Part shown: positions 55,510-64,000 of the stretch, in pieces | Layout: every line of letters begins with the position of its first letter | Numbering within the stretch: the stretch's first letter is position 1 | NCBI RefSeq assembly: GCF_014212315.1 | Contig: NZ_JACKXE010000001.1 | Coordinates: forward strand, 3,038,001 to 3,102,000 | Origin: Nocardioides luti | GTDB taxonomy: Bacteria; Actinomycetota; Actinomycetes; Propionibacteriales; Nocardioidaceae | Direction: 5' to 3' | DNA length: 64,000 nt | Position numbers and translations under genes: made by a program | The notes under the pieces: generated by a model | Told to the model about the DNA's origin: nothing | What the model saw: only the letters and a program-made list of their open reading frames with translations | Database searches by the model: none

Positions 55510-56769
55510 GTGGAGCGCATCGGGCGGCTGGCGATGATCAGCCTGCACACCTCCCCGCTCGACCAGCCGGGGATCGGCGACGCGGGCGGGATGAACGTCT
55601 ACGTCATCGAGCTCTCGCGCCGCCTGGCCCAGCAGGGCATCGCGGTCGACATCTTCACGCGCGCGACCAGCTCGACGCTGCCGCCGGTCGTCGAGGCCTT
55701 CGACGGAGTGCTCGTGCGGCACATCCACGCGGGCCCGTTCGAGGGGCTGACCAAGGGCGAGCTGCCCGGCCAGCTCTGCGTCTTCGCCCGCGAGGTGCTC
55801 CGCGCCGAGGCCGCGCAGCCGGTGGGCCACTACGACGCCGTGCACTCGCACTACTGGCTCTCGGGGCAGGTCGGCGCACTCGCCCGCGACCGCTGGGGCG
55901 TGCCGCTCGTGCACACCATGCACACGATGGCCAAGGTCAAGAACGCCGCGCTCGCGCTCGGTGACACCCCCGAGCCCGCCGCGCGGATCATCGGCGAGGA
56001 GCAGGTCGTCGAGGCCGCCGACGTCCTCATCGCCAACACCGACATCGAGGCCAAGCAGCTCATCGAGCTGTACGACGCCGAGCCCGGCCGCGTCGAGGTC
56101 GTCCACCCCGGTGTCGATCTCGAGGTCTTCCGGCCGATGGACCAGGACACCGCCCGCGGTGCGCTCGGGCTGCCGCTCGACGCCCACGTGCTGCTCTTCG
56201 CGGGCCGGATCCAGCCGCTCAAGGCGCCCGACGTGCTCCTGCGCGCCGTCGCCGAGCTGCTCGCCCAGCAGCCCTCGCTCCGCTCCCGGATGGTCGTCCC
56301 GGTCGTCGGCGGCCCCTCGGGCTCCGGCCTCGACCACCCCGAGTCGCTGGCCCAGCTGTCCGCGGAGCTCGGCCTCGAGGACGTGGTCCGCTTCGTGCCG
56401 CCGGTGGCGCAGGAGGAGCTGGCGCGGTGGTACGCCGCCGCCACGCTGGTCGCCGTGCCGTCGTACAACGAGTCCTTCGGCCTGGTCGCCGCCGAGGCCC
56501 AGGCCGCCGGCACCCCCGTCGTCGCCGCGGCCGTCGGCGGCCTGCCGACCGTCGTCCGCGACGGCCACTCGGGCCTGCTCGTCGACTCGCACGAGCCGCG
56601 CGACTGGGCCGCGGCCCTGCGCCGGGTGCTCGAGGACGACGACCTGCGGGCCCGGCTCGAGGTCGGTGCGCTCGAGCAGGCGCGCAGCTTCGCGTGGGAG
56701 CGGACCGCCGAGCGGACCCTCGAGGTCTACCGCCGGGCCGGCTCGCTGATGCGCGAGGCGGTCTCGTGA
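55510..56769 (+). CDS. mshA: D-inositol-3-phosphate glycosyltransferase
   Basis: A 419-residue GT4 enzyme that joins GlcNAc from UDP-GlcNAc to inositol-3-phosphate, the committed step of mycothiol synthesis. '[20 protein letters not shown]' near the N-terminus, '[12 protein letters not shown]', 'HSHYWLSG' and '[10 protein letters not shown]' are MshA signatures. The donor domain has '[17 protein letters not shown]' and '[18 protein letters not shown]'. The GTG at 55510 with GGGAG upstream gives the standard start. Synteny with ybjN-like, gpmA and senX3-regX3 mirrors Rv0486-Rv0491 and supports the call. Confidence 0.94.
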   Translation: MERIGRLAMISLHTSPLDQPGIGDAGGMNVYVIELSRRLAQQGIAVDIFTRATSSTLPPVVEAFDGVLVRHIHAGPFEGLTKGELPGQLCVFAREVLRAEAAQPVGHYDAVHSHYWLSGQVGALARDRWGVPLVHTMHTMAKVKNAALALGDTPEPAARIIGEEQVVEAADVLIANTDIEAKQLIELYDAEPGRVEVVHPGVDLEVFRPMDQDTARGALGLPLDAHVLLFAGRIQPLKAPDVLLRAVAELLAQQPSLRSRMVVPVVGGPSGSGLDHPESLAQLSAELGLEDVVRFVPPVAQEELARWYAAATLVAVPSYNESFGLVAAEAQAAGTPVVAAAVGGLPTVVRDGHSGLLVDSHEPRDWAAALRRVLEDDDLRARLEVGALEQARSFAWERTAERTLEVYRRAGSLMREAVS

Positions 56770-57281
56770 GCGCGGACGTCGTCCGGTCCTACCTCCGCGC
56801 CAACGACCTGGAGTTCGAGGAGACGGCGCCCGGGGTGTTCTCGTTCTCGCTGCCCGGCGAGAAGAAGCTGCAGACCGCCGTCCGCCTCGACGTCGGCGCC
56901 CACGCCCTCGGCGTGCACGCCTTCGTCTGCCGGAACCCCGACGAGAACCACGAGCGGGTCTACCGCTGGCTGCTGGAGCGGAACCTCAAGATGTACGCCG
57001 TCTCGTTCGCCGTCGACCGGACCGGTGACATCTACCTCGACGCGCGGCTCCCGCTCGCCGCCCTCGGCGAGGGTGCTGCCGACGAGCTGGACCGGCTGCT
57101 CGGCTCGGTGCTGTCGTACGCCGACGAGTCGTTCAACGCGATCCTCGAGCTCGGCTTCGCCTCCTCGATCCGCAAGGAGTGGGAGTGGCGCAAGCTGCGC
57201 GGGGAGTCGACCCGGAACCTCGACGCGTTCCGGGGCTGGCTGGAGGCGGGCGACGAGGACGCGCCTCCTGCGGCTGACTGA
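56766..57281 (+). CDS. YbjN domain-containing protein
   Basis: A 171-residue protein of the YbjN/type III chaperone-like fold. '[20 protein letters not shown]' and '[20 protein letters not shown]' followed by '[13 protein letters not shown]' match the actinobacterial proteins next to mshA (Rv0487). Its function is unknown; YbjN proteins have been linked to stress and motility regulation in enterobacteria. The GTG overlaps the mshA stop by four bases. Confidence 0.88.
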   Translation: MSADVVRSYLRANDLEFEETAPGVFSFSLPGEKKLQTAVRLDVGAHALGVHAFVCRNPDENHERVYRWLLERNLKMYAVSFAVDRTGDIYLDARLPLAALGEGAADELDRLLGSVLSYADESFNAILELGFASSIRKEWEWRKLRGESTRNLDAFRGWLEAGDEDAPPAAD

Positions 57282-57305
57282 CGCGGGCGTCGTGGCGCGC
57301 TGGCG

Positions 57306-57659
57306 TCAGGCGGCGACGAGCACCGCGACCAGCGCGAGCACCGCGGGCAGCGCCTGCACGACCAGGATCCGGCGGCTGACCGTCTGGGCGCCGTACACCC
57401 CGGCGACGACGACGCACGTGAGGAAGAAGATCTTCACGTCGCGCTGGTCCGCGACCAGGCCCCAGACGAGCCCGGCGACCAGGAAGCCGTTGTAGAGGCC
57501 CTGGTTGGCGGCGAGCACCTTGGTCGACTCGGCGAACTCGGCGGTGTTGCCGAACGTCTTGCGACCGAGCGGCCTGGTCCAGAGGAACATCTCGAGCACG
57601 AGGAAGTACGCGTGCAGCGCGGCCACCAGCCCGACCAGCACGTCAGCGAGGATCGTCAT
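57306..57659 (-). CDS. DUF1304 family membrane protein
   Basis: 117 residues, four membrane helices (about 5-25, 50-70, 75-93, 98-116). 'LHAYFLVLEMFLWTRP', 'FGNTAEFAESTKVLAANQGLYN' region and 'GVYGAQTVSRRILVVQALPA' are the DUF1304 signatures (the middle one given in part only). Function unknown. It is convergent with the ybjN-like gene. Confidence 0.88.
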   Translation of the reverse strand: MTILADVLVGLVAALHAYFLVLEMFLWTRPLGRKTFGNTAEFAESTKVLAANQGLYNGFLVAGLVWGLVADQRDVKIFFLTCVVVAGVYGAQTVSRRILVVQALPAVLALVAVLVAA

Positions 57660-57677
57660 CCCCGCAGCATGGCAGCC

Positions 57678-58628
57678 TCAGGCGGGTCGGGCAGGCTCTT
57701 CGGTCAGCACCCGCGGGCGCGGCTTGCGCCGAGCGACGGCCACGCCGACCAGCGCGAGCACGCCGCCGGCGTACGCCATGGTCGGCGGCACCTCGCCGAG
57801 GAAGACGAGCCCCATGACGATGGTGAGGGGCGGGACGAGGTACGTCGTGACGCCGAGGCTGCTCGCGGACATGTGCTGCAGGGCGAAGGCGTACGTCGTG
57901 AAGGCGATCGCCGTCGGGAAGATGCCGAGGTAGACGAGCCACAGGATCGACGCCGTCGGCGCCGCGGCGGTCTCCGACCAGAGCTGGCCGGCGAACGGCA
58001 GGCAGGCCACCGCCCCGACGCTGCAGGCGAGCCAGACCACGTGCACGGCCGCCATCCGGGTCATGAGGGGCTTCTGCAGGACCAGGCTGACGGAGTAGAC
58101 GACCGCGCTGACCAGGCAGAGCACGACCCCGACCACGTCGCTGTTGCCGCCGGGGCTGGTCGAGAACGCGATGACCGCGACGCCCGCGAAGGCCAGCGCG
58201 AGCCCGCCGGCGAGGTAGACGGTGAAGCGCTCGGACAGGAAGACGGCCGCCAGCAGCGCGATCAGCACCGGCGAGACCTGGATCAGCATCGCGGCGGTGC
58301 CGGCGTCGACGCGCCGCTCGCCCTCGTTCAGCGCGAGGTTGTAGACCCCGAACCACAGCACCCCGATGGCCAGGATCCGCAGCAGGTCGCGGCCGCGGGG
58401 GCGCGGCAGGCCGCGGGGGAGCGCGACCGCCGCGAGGCACAGCGCCCCGACGAGCAGCCGCCCCAGCGAGAGGGCGCCCGGGGAGAAGTCGTCGCCGAGG
58501 TAGCGGATCGCCACGAAGGCGCTGGCCCAGAGCAGCAGGGTGACCGCGACGGCCGTGACCGGCAGCCACGTCGCGACCGGCTGGTCGGGAGCGGGGCGGC
58601 TGGTCGGGGAGGTCGTCGTACTCGTCAC
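57678..58628 (-). CDS. EamA/DMT-family transporter
   Basis: A 316-residue, ten-helix drug/metabolite transporter with two EamA repeats. 'WASAFVAIRYLGDDFSPGAL' opens repeat one and 'FPTAIAFTTYAFALQHMSAS' and 'PPLTIVMGLVFLGEVPP' close repeat two. The substrate, probably a metabolite or amino acid for export, is unknown. GTG start at 58628. The region between this gene and regX3 (58629-58846) holds a palindrome cluster. Confidence 0.9.
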   Translation of the reverse strand: MTSTTTSPTSRPAPDQPVATWLPVTAVAVTLLLWASAFVAIRYLGDDFSPGALSLGRLLVGALCLAAVALPRGLPRPRGRDLLRILAIGVLWFGVYNLALNEGERRVDAGTAAMLIQVSPVLIALLAAVFLSERFTVYLAGGLALAFAGVAVIAFSTSPGGNSDVVGVVLCLVSAVVYSVSLVLQKPLMTRMAAVHVVWLACSVGAVACLPFAGQLWSETAAAPTASILWLVYLGIFPTAIAFTTYAFALQHMSASSLGVTTYLVPPLTIVMGLVFLGEVPPTMAYAGGVLALVGVAVARRKPRPRVLTEEPARPA

Positions 58629-58723
58629 GCGCCCAGCCTAGGGACGTCCACCGACGCCCGACACGCGGTTATCGGACGTCGTTGCGCGACATCCCGCCAG
58701 TGCCGCCTGGTGCGGCCTTCGCC

Positions 58724-58826
58724 GGCGACTTCCCGGGGGAAACTGCGGCGACTTCCCGGGGGAAACTGTCACTTTCCGGGGGTTGCAACACCCGGAAAGC
58801 GCCAAATTCCCCGGATATCCGGGGAA
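58724..58826. repeat. Cluster of four palindromes upstream of the eamA-type gene
   Basis: Two 23-bp direct units (58724-58746 and 58747-58769) each contain TTCCCGGGGGAA. Next, CTTTCCGGG (58772-58780) pairs with CCCGGAAAG (58791-58799). Last, TTCCCCGGATATCCGGGGAA at 58807-58826 is a perfect 20-bp palindrome. All share a TTCCxGG theme. The cluster sits between the regX3 stop and the eamA-type start, on the path from one gene to the next. Confidence 0.85.
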
Positions 58827-58846
58827 ACCGACGCCCCCGGAGAACC

Positions 58847-59524
58847 TCAGAGGTCGAGCTTGTACCCGAGCCCCCGCACGGTGACGAGGAACTTCGGCTC
58901 ACCGGGGTCGGGCTCGAGCTTGGCGCGCAGCCGCTTGACGTGGACGTCGAGGGTCTTGGTGTCGCCGACGTAGTCGGAGCCCCAGACGCGGTCGATGAGC
59001 TGGCCGCGGGTGAGCACCCGGCCGGGGTTGCGCAGGAACATCTCGAGGAGCTCGAACTCCTTGAGCGGCAGCCGCTGCTCCTCGCCGCCGACGGTGACGA
59101 CGTGGCGCTCGACGTCCATCCGGACGGGGCCGGCCTCGAGGGTGGCGGGGGCCAGGTCGGGGTCGGCGCCGCGGCGCAGGACGGCGCGGATGCGGGCGAC
59201 CAGCTCGCGGGGGGAGTACGGCTTGGTGACGTAGTCGTCGGCGCCGAGCTCCAGCCCGACCACCTTGTCGACCTCGTCGTCCTTGGCGCTGACCATGATC
59301 ACCGGGACGTTGGACGTCTGGCGGATCGTGCGGCACACCTCGGTCCCGGGGATGCCCGGCAGCATCAGGTCCAGCAGCACGATGTCGGCGCCGTTGCGGT
59401 CGAACTCCGCGAGCGCGGCGTTGCCGTCGGCCGCGATCGCGACCTCGAAGCCTTCCTTGCGGAGCATGTAGGCGAGCGCGTCGCTGTAGCTCTCTTCGTC
59501 CTCGACGACGAGTACCCGGGTCAC
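58847..59524 (-). CDS. regX3: Phosphate-responsive response regulator RegX3/PhoP
   Basis: A 225-residue OmpR/PhoB-type regulator. 'RVLVVEDEESYSDAL' starts the receiver, the phospho-acceptor is D52 in 'IVLLDLMLPG', and 'YVTKPYSPREL' holds the switch lysine. The winged-helix DNA-binding domain runs from about 130 to 225 ('LPLKEFELLEMFLRNPGRVL', 'KTLDVHVKRLRAKLE'). The GTG overlaps the senX3 stop by four bases (59521-59524). It should bind the PHO boxes upstream of senX3 and phoU. Confidence 0.95.
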   Translation of the reverse strand: MTRVLVVEDEESYSDALAYMLRKEGFEVAIAADGNAALAEFDRNGADIVLLDLMLPGIPGTEVCRTIRQTSNVPVIMVSAKDDEVDKVVGLELGADDYVTKPYSPRELVARIRAVLRRGADPDLAPATLEAGPVRMDVERHVVTVGGEEQRLPLKEFELLEMFLRNPGRVLTRGQLIDRVWGSDYVGDTKTLDVHVKRLRAKLEPDPGEPKFLVTVRGLGYKLDL

Positions 59525-60651
59525 CGGCCTGCCTCCTGGTTCCTGCGCGGAAGGGACAGGGTGAACGTAGACCCTTGCCCCTCGACCGACCACACACGGA
59601 CTTCTCCGCCGTGCGTCGCGGCCACGTGCTTGACGATGGACAGCCCCAGACCGGTGCCGCCCGTCGAGCGGTGCCGGGCCGGGTCGACGCGGTAGAACCG
59701 CTCGAAGATCCGGTCCATCTCGTCGGTGGGGATGCCGATGCCCTGGTCCACGACCGAGATCTCGACCTTGCCCTCGTCGGCCTTGGTGGTGACGAGGACG
59801 GTGGAGTCGCACTCGGAGTACGACACTGCGTTGGCCACGAGGTTCGCGACCGCGGCCGTGACCTGCTCCTCGTTGCCGAAGACCTGCAGCCCGGTGATAC
59901 CGCCGGTGACGATCGCGATCCGCTTGGAGTCCGCGTCGATGGCGCTGGTGTCGACGGCCGTGGCGATCACCTCGTCCAGCTCCACCACCATCGGGGCCTC
60001 GAGCGGGTCGTCGCCCTGCAGCCGGGACAGCTCGATGACCTGCTGGACCAGCCGGGACAGGCGGTCGCTCTCGGTCAGCATCCGGCCGGCGAAGCGCTTG
60101 ACCGCCTCCGGGTCCTCGGACGCGTCGCTCACGGCCTCGCTGAGCAGCCGGATCGCGCCGACGGGCGTCTTGAGCTCGTGGCTGACGTTGGCGACGAAGT
60201 CACGGCGTACCGCCTCGACCCGGCGCTCCCGGGTGCGGTCCTCCACCAGCGCCAGCACGAGCCGCGACCCCAGCGGGGCCACGCGGGCGGTGACGTGGCG
60301 CGCCGGCATGCCCGGGCGCGACATCAGCAGCTCGGTCTCGCGGATCTGTCCGTCGCGACGCACCTGCCGGACGAGGTCGGCGAGGTCCTCGGAGACCAGG
60401 GCGGTGCCGCGGACCAGGCCGAGGGCGTACGCCGGGGCCGAGGCCTTCAGGACGACGTCGCTGTCGTCGACCACGACCGCGCTGCTGCGGAGCACGGAGA
60501 GCACGGTCGCCACCCCGGGGGGTACGACGGGCTCCTCGACGGCAGGGGCACGGTGCTGCTGGCGGTCGCTGACCGCCCAGGCGAGCACGGCGCCGCCGGC
60601 GACGACGGCTCCGATGAGCGCGGCGAGGAAGGCCTGCGTCGTCGGGTCCAC
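59521..60651 (-). CDS. senX3: Sensor histidine kinase SenX3/PhoR
   Basis: A 376-residue membrane kinase of the phosphate-limitation system. One clear helix lies at 8-27 (mycobacterial SenX3 has two). A PAS-like domain covers about 50-135. The HisKA H-box 'ANVSHELKTPVGAIRLL' places the phosphorylated His at 158, and the ATPase has 'NLVANAVSY' (N box), 'VVDQGIGIP' (G1), 'FYRVDPAR' (F box) and 'GGTGLGLSIVK' (G2). GTP-type start not needed; ATG-equivalent at 60651 is GTG. It is co-translated with regX3. Confidence 0.94.
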   Translation of the reverse strand: MDPTTQAFLAALIGAVVAGGAVLAWAVSDRQQHRAPAVEEPVVPPGVATVLSVLRSSAVVVDDSDVVLKASAPAYALGLVRGTALVSEDLADLVRQVRRDGQIRETELLMSRPGMPARHVTARVAPLGSRLVLALVEDRTRERRVEAVRRDFVANVSHELKTPVGAIRLLSEAVSDASEDPEAVKRFAGRMLTESDRLSRLVQQVIELSRLQGDDPLEAPMVVELDEVIATAVDTSAIDADSKRIAIVTGGITGLQVFGNEEQVTAAVANLVANAVSYSECDSTVLVTTKADEGKVEISVVDQGIGIPTDEMDRIFERFYRVDPARHRSTGGTGLGLSIVKHVAATHGGEVRVWSVEGQGSTFTLSLPRRNQEAGR

Positions 60652-60670
60652 GCCCCAAGAGTAGGGCTCG

Positions 60671-60732
60671 ATTCACCTGGAATTTGCCGAGCGGGGCCTG
60701 GCTTCCGACTGTTCACTCCTCGTTCACCGGCC
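60671..60732 (+). promoter_or_regulatory. PHO-box-like direct repeats between senX3 and phoU
   Basis: GTTCACTCCTC (60711-60721) and GTTCACCGGCC (60722-60732) are two adjacent 11-bp units that match the Streptomyces PHO-box direct repeat GTTCACC-N4. A third related unit, ATTCACCTGGA, lies at 60671-60681. They fall in the 120-base gap between the divergent senX3-regX3 and phoU genes, where PhoP/RegX3 binding is known in relatives. Autoregulation and phosphate-starvation induction are inferred. Confidence 0.75.
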
Positions 60733-60771
60733 GACCCCGACTGGTCATCCGGCCCTCGTAGGCTCCTCCTC

Positions 60772-61428
60772 ATGCGTGAGGCCTTCCATGAACAGCTCGA
60801 TTCCGTCTTCGACGACCTCGCGGGCATCTGCCGCAGCGTCGAGAGTGCCGTGCGACTCGCCACCGAGGCGCTGCTGACCGGCGACGCCGAGGTCGCCGAG
60901 CGGGTGATCAGCGCCGACGTCGAGATCGACCGGGCGCGCGAGAGCGTCGAGGAGAAGGCCTTCCAGCTGCTCTCCTTGCAGCAGCCGGTCGCCGGCGACC
61001 TGCGCACCGTCGTCTCCGCGCTGCGGATGGTGAGCGAGCTCGAGCGGATGGGCGACCTGTCCGTCCACGTCGCGAAGATCGCCCGCCTGCGGGTGCCGAA
61101 CGTCGCCGTGCCCCTCGAGGTGCAGCCGACGATGACCAAGATGGCCACCGTCGCCGAGGACATGGTCAGCCGGGTCTCCCAGATCATCACCGGCCGCGAC
61201 GTCGCCGCCGCGATCGAGCTCGGCCGCGACGACGAGGTCATGGACCAGTTGCGCCGCGCATCCTTCGTCGAGCTGCTCTCCGACGACTGGGACCACGGCG
61301 TCGAGGCGGCCGTCGACATCGCCCTGCTGGGGCGGTACTACGAGCGGATCGCCGACCACGCCGTCTCGGTCGCCAACCGGGTCGTCTTCGTCGTCACCGG
61401 CCAGGACCCGCGGACCGTCGGGGCCTGA
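60772..61428 (+). CDS. phoU: Phosphate signalling protein PhoU
   Basis: A 218-residue PhoU with two three-helix bundles. 'MREAFHEQLDSVFDDLAGI' opens the first, 'DRARESVEEKAFQLLSLQQP' and 'RMVSELERMGDLSVHVAKIA' include the metal-binding acidic clusters (E-x-x-R-x-x-D), and 'GRYYERIADHAVSVANRVVF' repeats the pattern in the second. PhoU restrains the SenX3/PhoR kinase when phosphate is plentiful. An SD-like CTCCTC on the other strand confuses the view, but the ATG at 60772 fits the family. Confidence 0.94.
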   Translation: MREAFHEQLDSVFDDLAGICRSVESAVRLATEALLTGDAEVAERVISADVEIDRARESVEEKAFQLLSLQQPVAGDLRTVVSALRMVSELERMGDLSVHVAKIARLRVPNVAVPLEVQPTMTKMATVAEDMVSRVSQIITGRDVAAAIELGRDDEVMDQLRRASFVELLSDDWDHGVEAAVDIALLGRYYERIADHAVSVANRVVFVVTGQDPRTVGA

Positions 61429-61444
61429 GGCTGGTCCGACCGGC

Positions 61445-62188
61445 TCAGCGACCCTGGTTGGCGACGGCGGCGGCTGCTGCTGCGGCCGCCTCGGGGTCGA
61501 GGTACTCGCCACCGGGGACGGTGGGGGCCAGGTCGTCGTCGAGGCGGTAGACCAGCGGCATGCCGGTCGGGATGTTGAGCCCGGCGATGTCGTCGTCGCT
61601 GATGCCGTCGAGGTGCTTGACGATGCCGCGCAGGCTGTTGCCGTGGGCGGCGACCAGGACGGTCTTGCCGGCGCGCAGGTCGGCGGTGATGTCGGACTGC
61701 CAGTACGGCAGCATCCGCGCGATCACGTCCTTGAGGCACTCGGTGCGCGGCAGCTCGTCGCCGAGGTCGGCGTAGCGCGGGTCGTCGACCTGGGAGAACT
61801 CGTCGTCGTCCGCGAGCGGCGGGGGCGGCACGTCGAAGCTGCGGCGCCAGGTCATGAACTGCTCCTCGCCGTACTCCGCGAGGGTCTGCTTCTTGTCCTT
61901 GCCCTGCAGCGCCCCGTAGTGGCGCTCGTTGAGGCGCCAGGAGCGCTTCACCGGGATCCAGTGCCGGTCGGCCGCGTCGAGGGCCAGCGCGGCGGTGTTG
62001 ATCGCGCGGCGCTGGAGCGAGGTGTGGACGACGTCGGGCAGCAGCCCGGCCTCCTTGAGCTGGACGCCACCGCGGACGGCCTCGTCACGGCCCTTGTCGG
62101 TGAGGGCCACGTCGACCCAGCCGGTGAAGAGGTTCTTGGCGTTCCACTCGCTCTCGCCGTGGCGGAGCAGGATCAGGGTGTGGGTCAT
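61445..62188 (-). CDS. gpmA: 2,3-bisphosphoglycerate-dependent phosphoglycerate mutase
   Basis: A 247-residue glycolytic enzyme interconverting 3- and 2-phosphoglycerate. '[20 protein letters not shown]' contains the phospho-histidine, '[20 protein letters not shown]' is the family insert and '[19 protein letters not shown]' carries the second histidine. The ATG at 62188 gives the usual start [11 protein letters not shown]; a GTG at 62194 would overlap the lipoprotein stop. It is a core enzyme kept next to the senX3-regX3 block as in mycobacteria. Confidence 0.96.
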   Translation of the reverse strand: MTHTLILLRHGESEWNAKNLFTGWVDVALTDKGRDEAVRGGVQLKEAGLLPDVVHTSLQRRAINTAALALDAADRHWIPVKRSWRLNERHYGALQGKDKKQTLAEYGEEQFMTWRRSFDVPPPPLADDDEFSQVDDPRYADLGDELPRTECLKDVIARMLPYWQSDITADLRAGKTVLVAAHGNSLRGIVKHLDGISDDDIAGLNIPTGMPLVYRLDDDLAPTVPGGEYLDPEAAAAAAAAVANQGR

Positions 62189-62190
62189 GG

Positions 62191-62763
62191 TCACTCCGAC
62201 GGGGACGCGGACGGGCTCGCGGAGGACGACTCCGACGGGGACTCGGACGGGCTCTCCGAGGGGGCGTCGGACGGGCTGGCGCTCGCCCCGCCCGAGATGT
62301 CGAGGCCGGCGTACTCGCCCGTGGCGGTCACGACCGGCACCTTGAGCGTGACGCGCTCACCGCTGCCGAAGGTGACGGTGATGGGGAGGTACTCGCCGGC
62401 CTTGAAGGTGCCGGACACCGGCACGCCGCCGTTGGTGGCGAGGTTGACGAAGCCACCGGGCGGGATCGTGAGGGCGCTGAAGTCGCCCGGCTGGATCGTG
62501 TTGCCGTCGGCGCCGGCGATCGACTCGAAGGTCGCCTCCTTCGCCTGGTCGTTGTTGGAGAACGACGCGATGAAGGTGCCCGAGTCGTCCGCGGCGGAGA
62601 CCACGATCGCGGAGAGCACGTCGACCTTCCCGGAGCGGTCGGTGGCGCCGTTCTGGATCGTGTTGACCCGGTCGGTCGCGTAGTTGAAGCCGCAGGCGGT
62701 CAGCGCGGGGGCGGACAGCAGCAGGGCGCCCAGGGCGAGTGCGGTCGAGCGTCGGAGGTGCAT
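62191..62763 (-). CDS. Lipoprotein with Ser/Pro/Glu-rich repeat tail
   Basis: A 190-residue lipoprotein. The signal '[19 protein letters not shown]' ends with lipobox LTAC, placing the lipidated cysteine at 24. The folded part (about 25-155) has a beta-sandwich look ('[20 protein letters not shown]', '[19 protein letters not shown]') like DUF461/copper-chaperone-type proteins, though metal ligands are not evident. The C-terminal 35 residues repeat SPSE/SPSA units, probably a cell-wall-spanning linker. Function unknown. Confidence 0.8.
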   Translation of the reverse strand: MHLRRSTALALGALLLSAPALTACGFNYATDRVNTIQNGATDRSGKVDVLSAIVVSAADDSGTFIASFSNNDQAKEATFESIAGADGNTIQPGDFSALTIPPGGFVNLATNGGVPVSGTFKAGEYLPITVTFGSGERVTLKVPVVTATGEYAGLDISGGASASPSDAPSESPSESPSESSSASPSASPSE

Positions 62764-62896
62764 CTTCAGGCCTTCGCAGGTCGTCGGCGGGCACCAGGGG
62801 GACCTGGCTGCGGTGCCGGTACGGCGGGGTGGTGGTGCCCAGACTAGTGGGCGCGCGCGAGGCTCGCCCGACTGGTCACCGGGCGGTCCCGACGGG

Positions 62897-63814
62897 TCAC
62901 TGGGACAGGCCGACGGCGTTGCCGGTGAGCAGCAGCGCCGCGACCACGATCGCGGTCGCGACCGAGCCGAGGACGAGCAGCTTGGTGGCGCCGGTGCGCA
63001 GCGCGAGCCGCAGCGGCAGGTGCTTCCAGCCGTCGGCGTTGTCGGGGACCAGCCCGGGCAGGGCGCGCAGCACGTGCACGCACACGCCCAGCAGTGCGGC
63101 CAGCACGGTGATGGCGATCTCGGGCGGGTTGCCGGTGGCGTCGCCGCCCCAGCCGCCGTACGACAGGAACGCGGGCAGCAGGGCGAACGACACCGCCCAC
63201 GGCAGCCACGAGAGCAGGCCACGGCGGAGCGCGACGTTGCCGAGCAGGCCGACGACCAGCGAGACGAGGTAGGCGCTGCCGGCGGTGACGCCGTTGGCGA
63301 CGGAGAGGGGGACGACGAGCAGCACGCCCACGATCAGGGCGAACCAGACGGTCCCGGCGTCGAGCTGGCCGAGCGCGACCGGCTTGCCGGCGAGCTCGTG
63401 GCGGCGGTCGCGGGCCGCGTCGACGATGTCGTTGTGCCAGCCGAGGATGGTCTGGCCGACGAGCACGGTGACGAAGACCAGGCCGAGCTCGCGCGTCGTA
63501 CGCCCCGCCAGCGCGGCCGCGGCGGCGACGCCGAGCGCGGTGACGACGGCCTGGCGCGGGTGGCCGGCGCGCAGCAGCAGTACGGGGCCGAGGGTGCCGA
63601 GCGAGAGCCGGCGCCCGGCGCGCCGCTGCGGCTGCACCGGCGCGGTCACGGCGGTGGCGAGCGGCTCGGTCGTGGTCGCGCCCGTGGCGCGGCGAGGGGC
63701 GGGGGCGGTGCCGGACGCGGTGTCCGCGGCAGTCGCCGACGCGGCCGCGGGGGCCGCTCCCACGCCCTCGTCGGGGAGGTCCTTCTTCTTGCGCGCACGC
63801 CGCGTCATCACCAT
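62897..63814 (-). CDS. UbiA-family prenyltransferase
   Basis: A 305-residue membrane enzyme. A basic, Ala/Thr-rich N-terminal tail of about 70 residues precedes nine or so helices. 'GWHNDIVDAARDRRHELAGKP' (in part) is the first N-D-x-x-D-x-x-x-D prenyl-diphosphate site, and the second loop 'NPPEIAITVL...PDNADGWKH' has the second acidic cluster. Substrates may be menaquinone precursors, chlorophyll-type rings or a polyprenyl-ribose; this single sequence does not decide. The ATG at 63814 (or 63808) is used. Confidence 0.85.
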   Translation of the reverse strand: MVMTRRARKKKDLPDEGVGAAPAAASATAADTASGTAPAPRRATGATTTEPLATAVTAPVQPQRRAGRRLSLGTLGPVLLLRAGHPRQAVVTALGVAAAAALAGRTTRELGLVFVTVLVGQTILGWHNDIVDAARDRRHELAGKPVALGQLDAGTVWFALIVGVLLVVPLSVANGVTAGSAYLVSLVVGLLGNVALRRGLLSWLPWAVSFALLPAFLSYGGWGGDATGNPPEIAITVLAALLGVCVHVLRALPGLVPDNADGWKHLPLRLALRTGATKLLVLGSVATAIVVAALLLTGNAVGLSQ

Positions 63815-63978
63815 GGTCGGCAGTATCCGCCAACGGGCTCCCGCAGGTCGTGATTCGCCCGCTTTGGCGCCCCCGGGTCGCGCGCCGGACACCCGGCCCA
63901 CCATACGAACGGCGATTCTGTCAAGCCCACAATGTGCCTCTGACCTGCGCAAACGTGAACGGGGCCGCTTCCGAGCCG

Positions 63979-63988
63979 TGTTAGAATG
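63979..63988 (+). promoter_or_regulatory. Possible extended -10 promoter at the window edge
   Basis: TGTTAGAAT reads as an extended -10 element (TGn-TAnnnT) pointing rightward, 12 bases before the end of the window. No good -35 box is visible. The 186 bases from 63815 to the end hold no open reading frame of note. The gene it would serve lies outside. Confidence 0.35.
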
Positions 63989-64000
63989 GTCACCTAGGAA

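Overview
The window is high-GC DNA from an actinobacterium. Gene order and families (mshA, senX3-regX3, HbhA, GpgS-FolP2, F420-linked enzymes, DUF222/HNH proteins) and the dispersed palindromes point to a Nocardioides-like member of the Propionibacteriales. That placement is an inference; there is no rRNA or marker gene to prove it. No tRNA, rRNA, CRISPR array, complete insertion sequence or prophage was seen.

Layout. (1) 1-23204 is a cell-surface polysaccharide region. It opens with an AT-richer glycosyltransferase/Wzy-like/glycosyltransferase block (1-2591). Then come sulfate activation (cysD, cysN; an APS-kinase fusion with a TauE/SafE exporter), nucleotide-sugar genes (ugd, manA, a mannose-isomerase-type cupin, rmlA, rmlB, a fused rmlC-rmlD, two gmd paralogues, a galE-like epimerase), the priming sugar-phosphate transferase and a secreted amidase. 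An asparaginase and an XRE regulator/HbhA-like/DUF2516 trio lie inside it. (2) 23400-34250 is mixed: hsp20 with a MerR/HspR-like regulator, a DUF222-HNH protein, a large secreted CARDB-type protein, a small CxxC/HxxxH protein, an esterase, a surface acyltransferase, a membrane-tethered LuxR-type regulator and a TetR regulator. (3) 34340-45531 holds an NpdG-like F420:NADP oxidoreductase, a striking tandem palindrome array, the tightly overlapping gpgS-folP2-LigB-like-RibD-like operon, a metzincin protease, acyl-CoA enzymes, an MFS transporter and a thioesterase. (4) 45624-55396 holds typA, a PPOX protein, a secreted propeller protein, two related Imm63-like proteins, an M4 protease fused to an emfourin-like inhibitor domain, a racemase and an SDR. 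(5) 55510-63814 is a conserved actinobacterial block: mshA, ybjN-like, senX3-regX3 diverging from phoU across apparent PHO boxes, gpmA, a lipoprotein and a UbiA-family prenyltransferase.

The most unusual signal is a family of about 41-bp double-stem palindromes (outer arms GGTGGTT/AACCACC, inner stem such as GGTCGC-TGC-GCGACC). Inner stems covary between copies, so structure is conserved. Copies form tandem 35-bp arrays (35055-35340, 13089-13199). Three copies lie in frame inside one coding sequence, at both domain junctions of a degenerate ATP-sulfurylase/APS-kinase/LMW-phosphatase fusion (8788-10698). Other palindrome families lie at 11704, 53215, 41944 and 58724.

Start codons were re-chosen by hand where family alignment or a ribosome binding site argued for it. 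Domain names come from motif recognition, without database searches.
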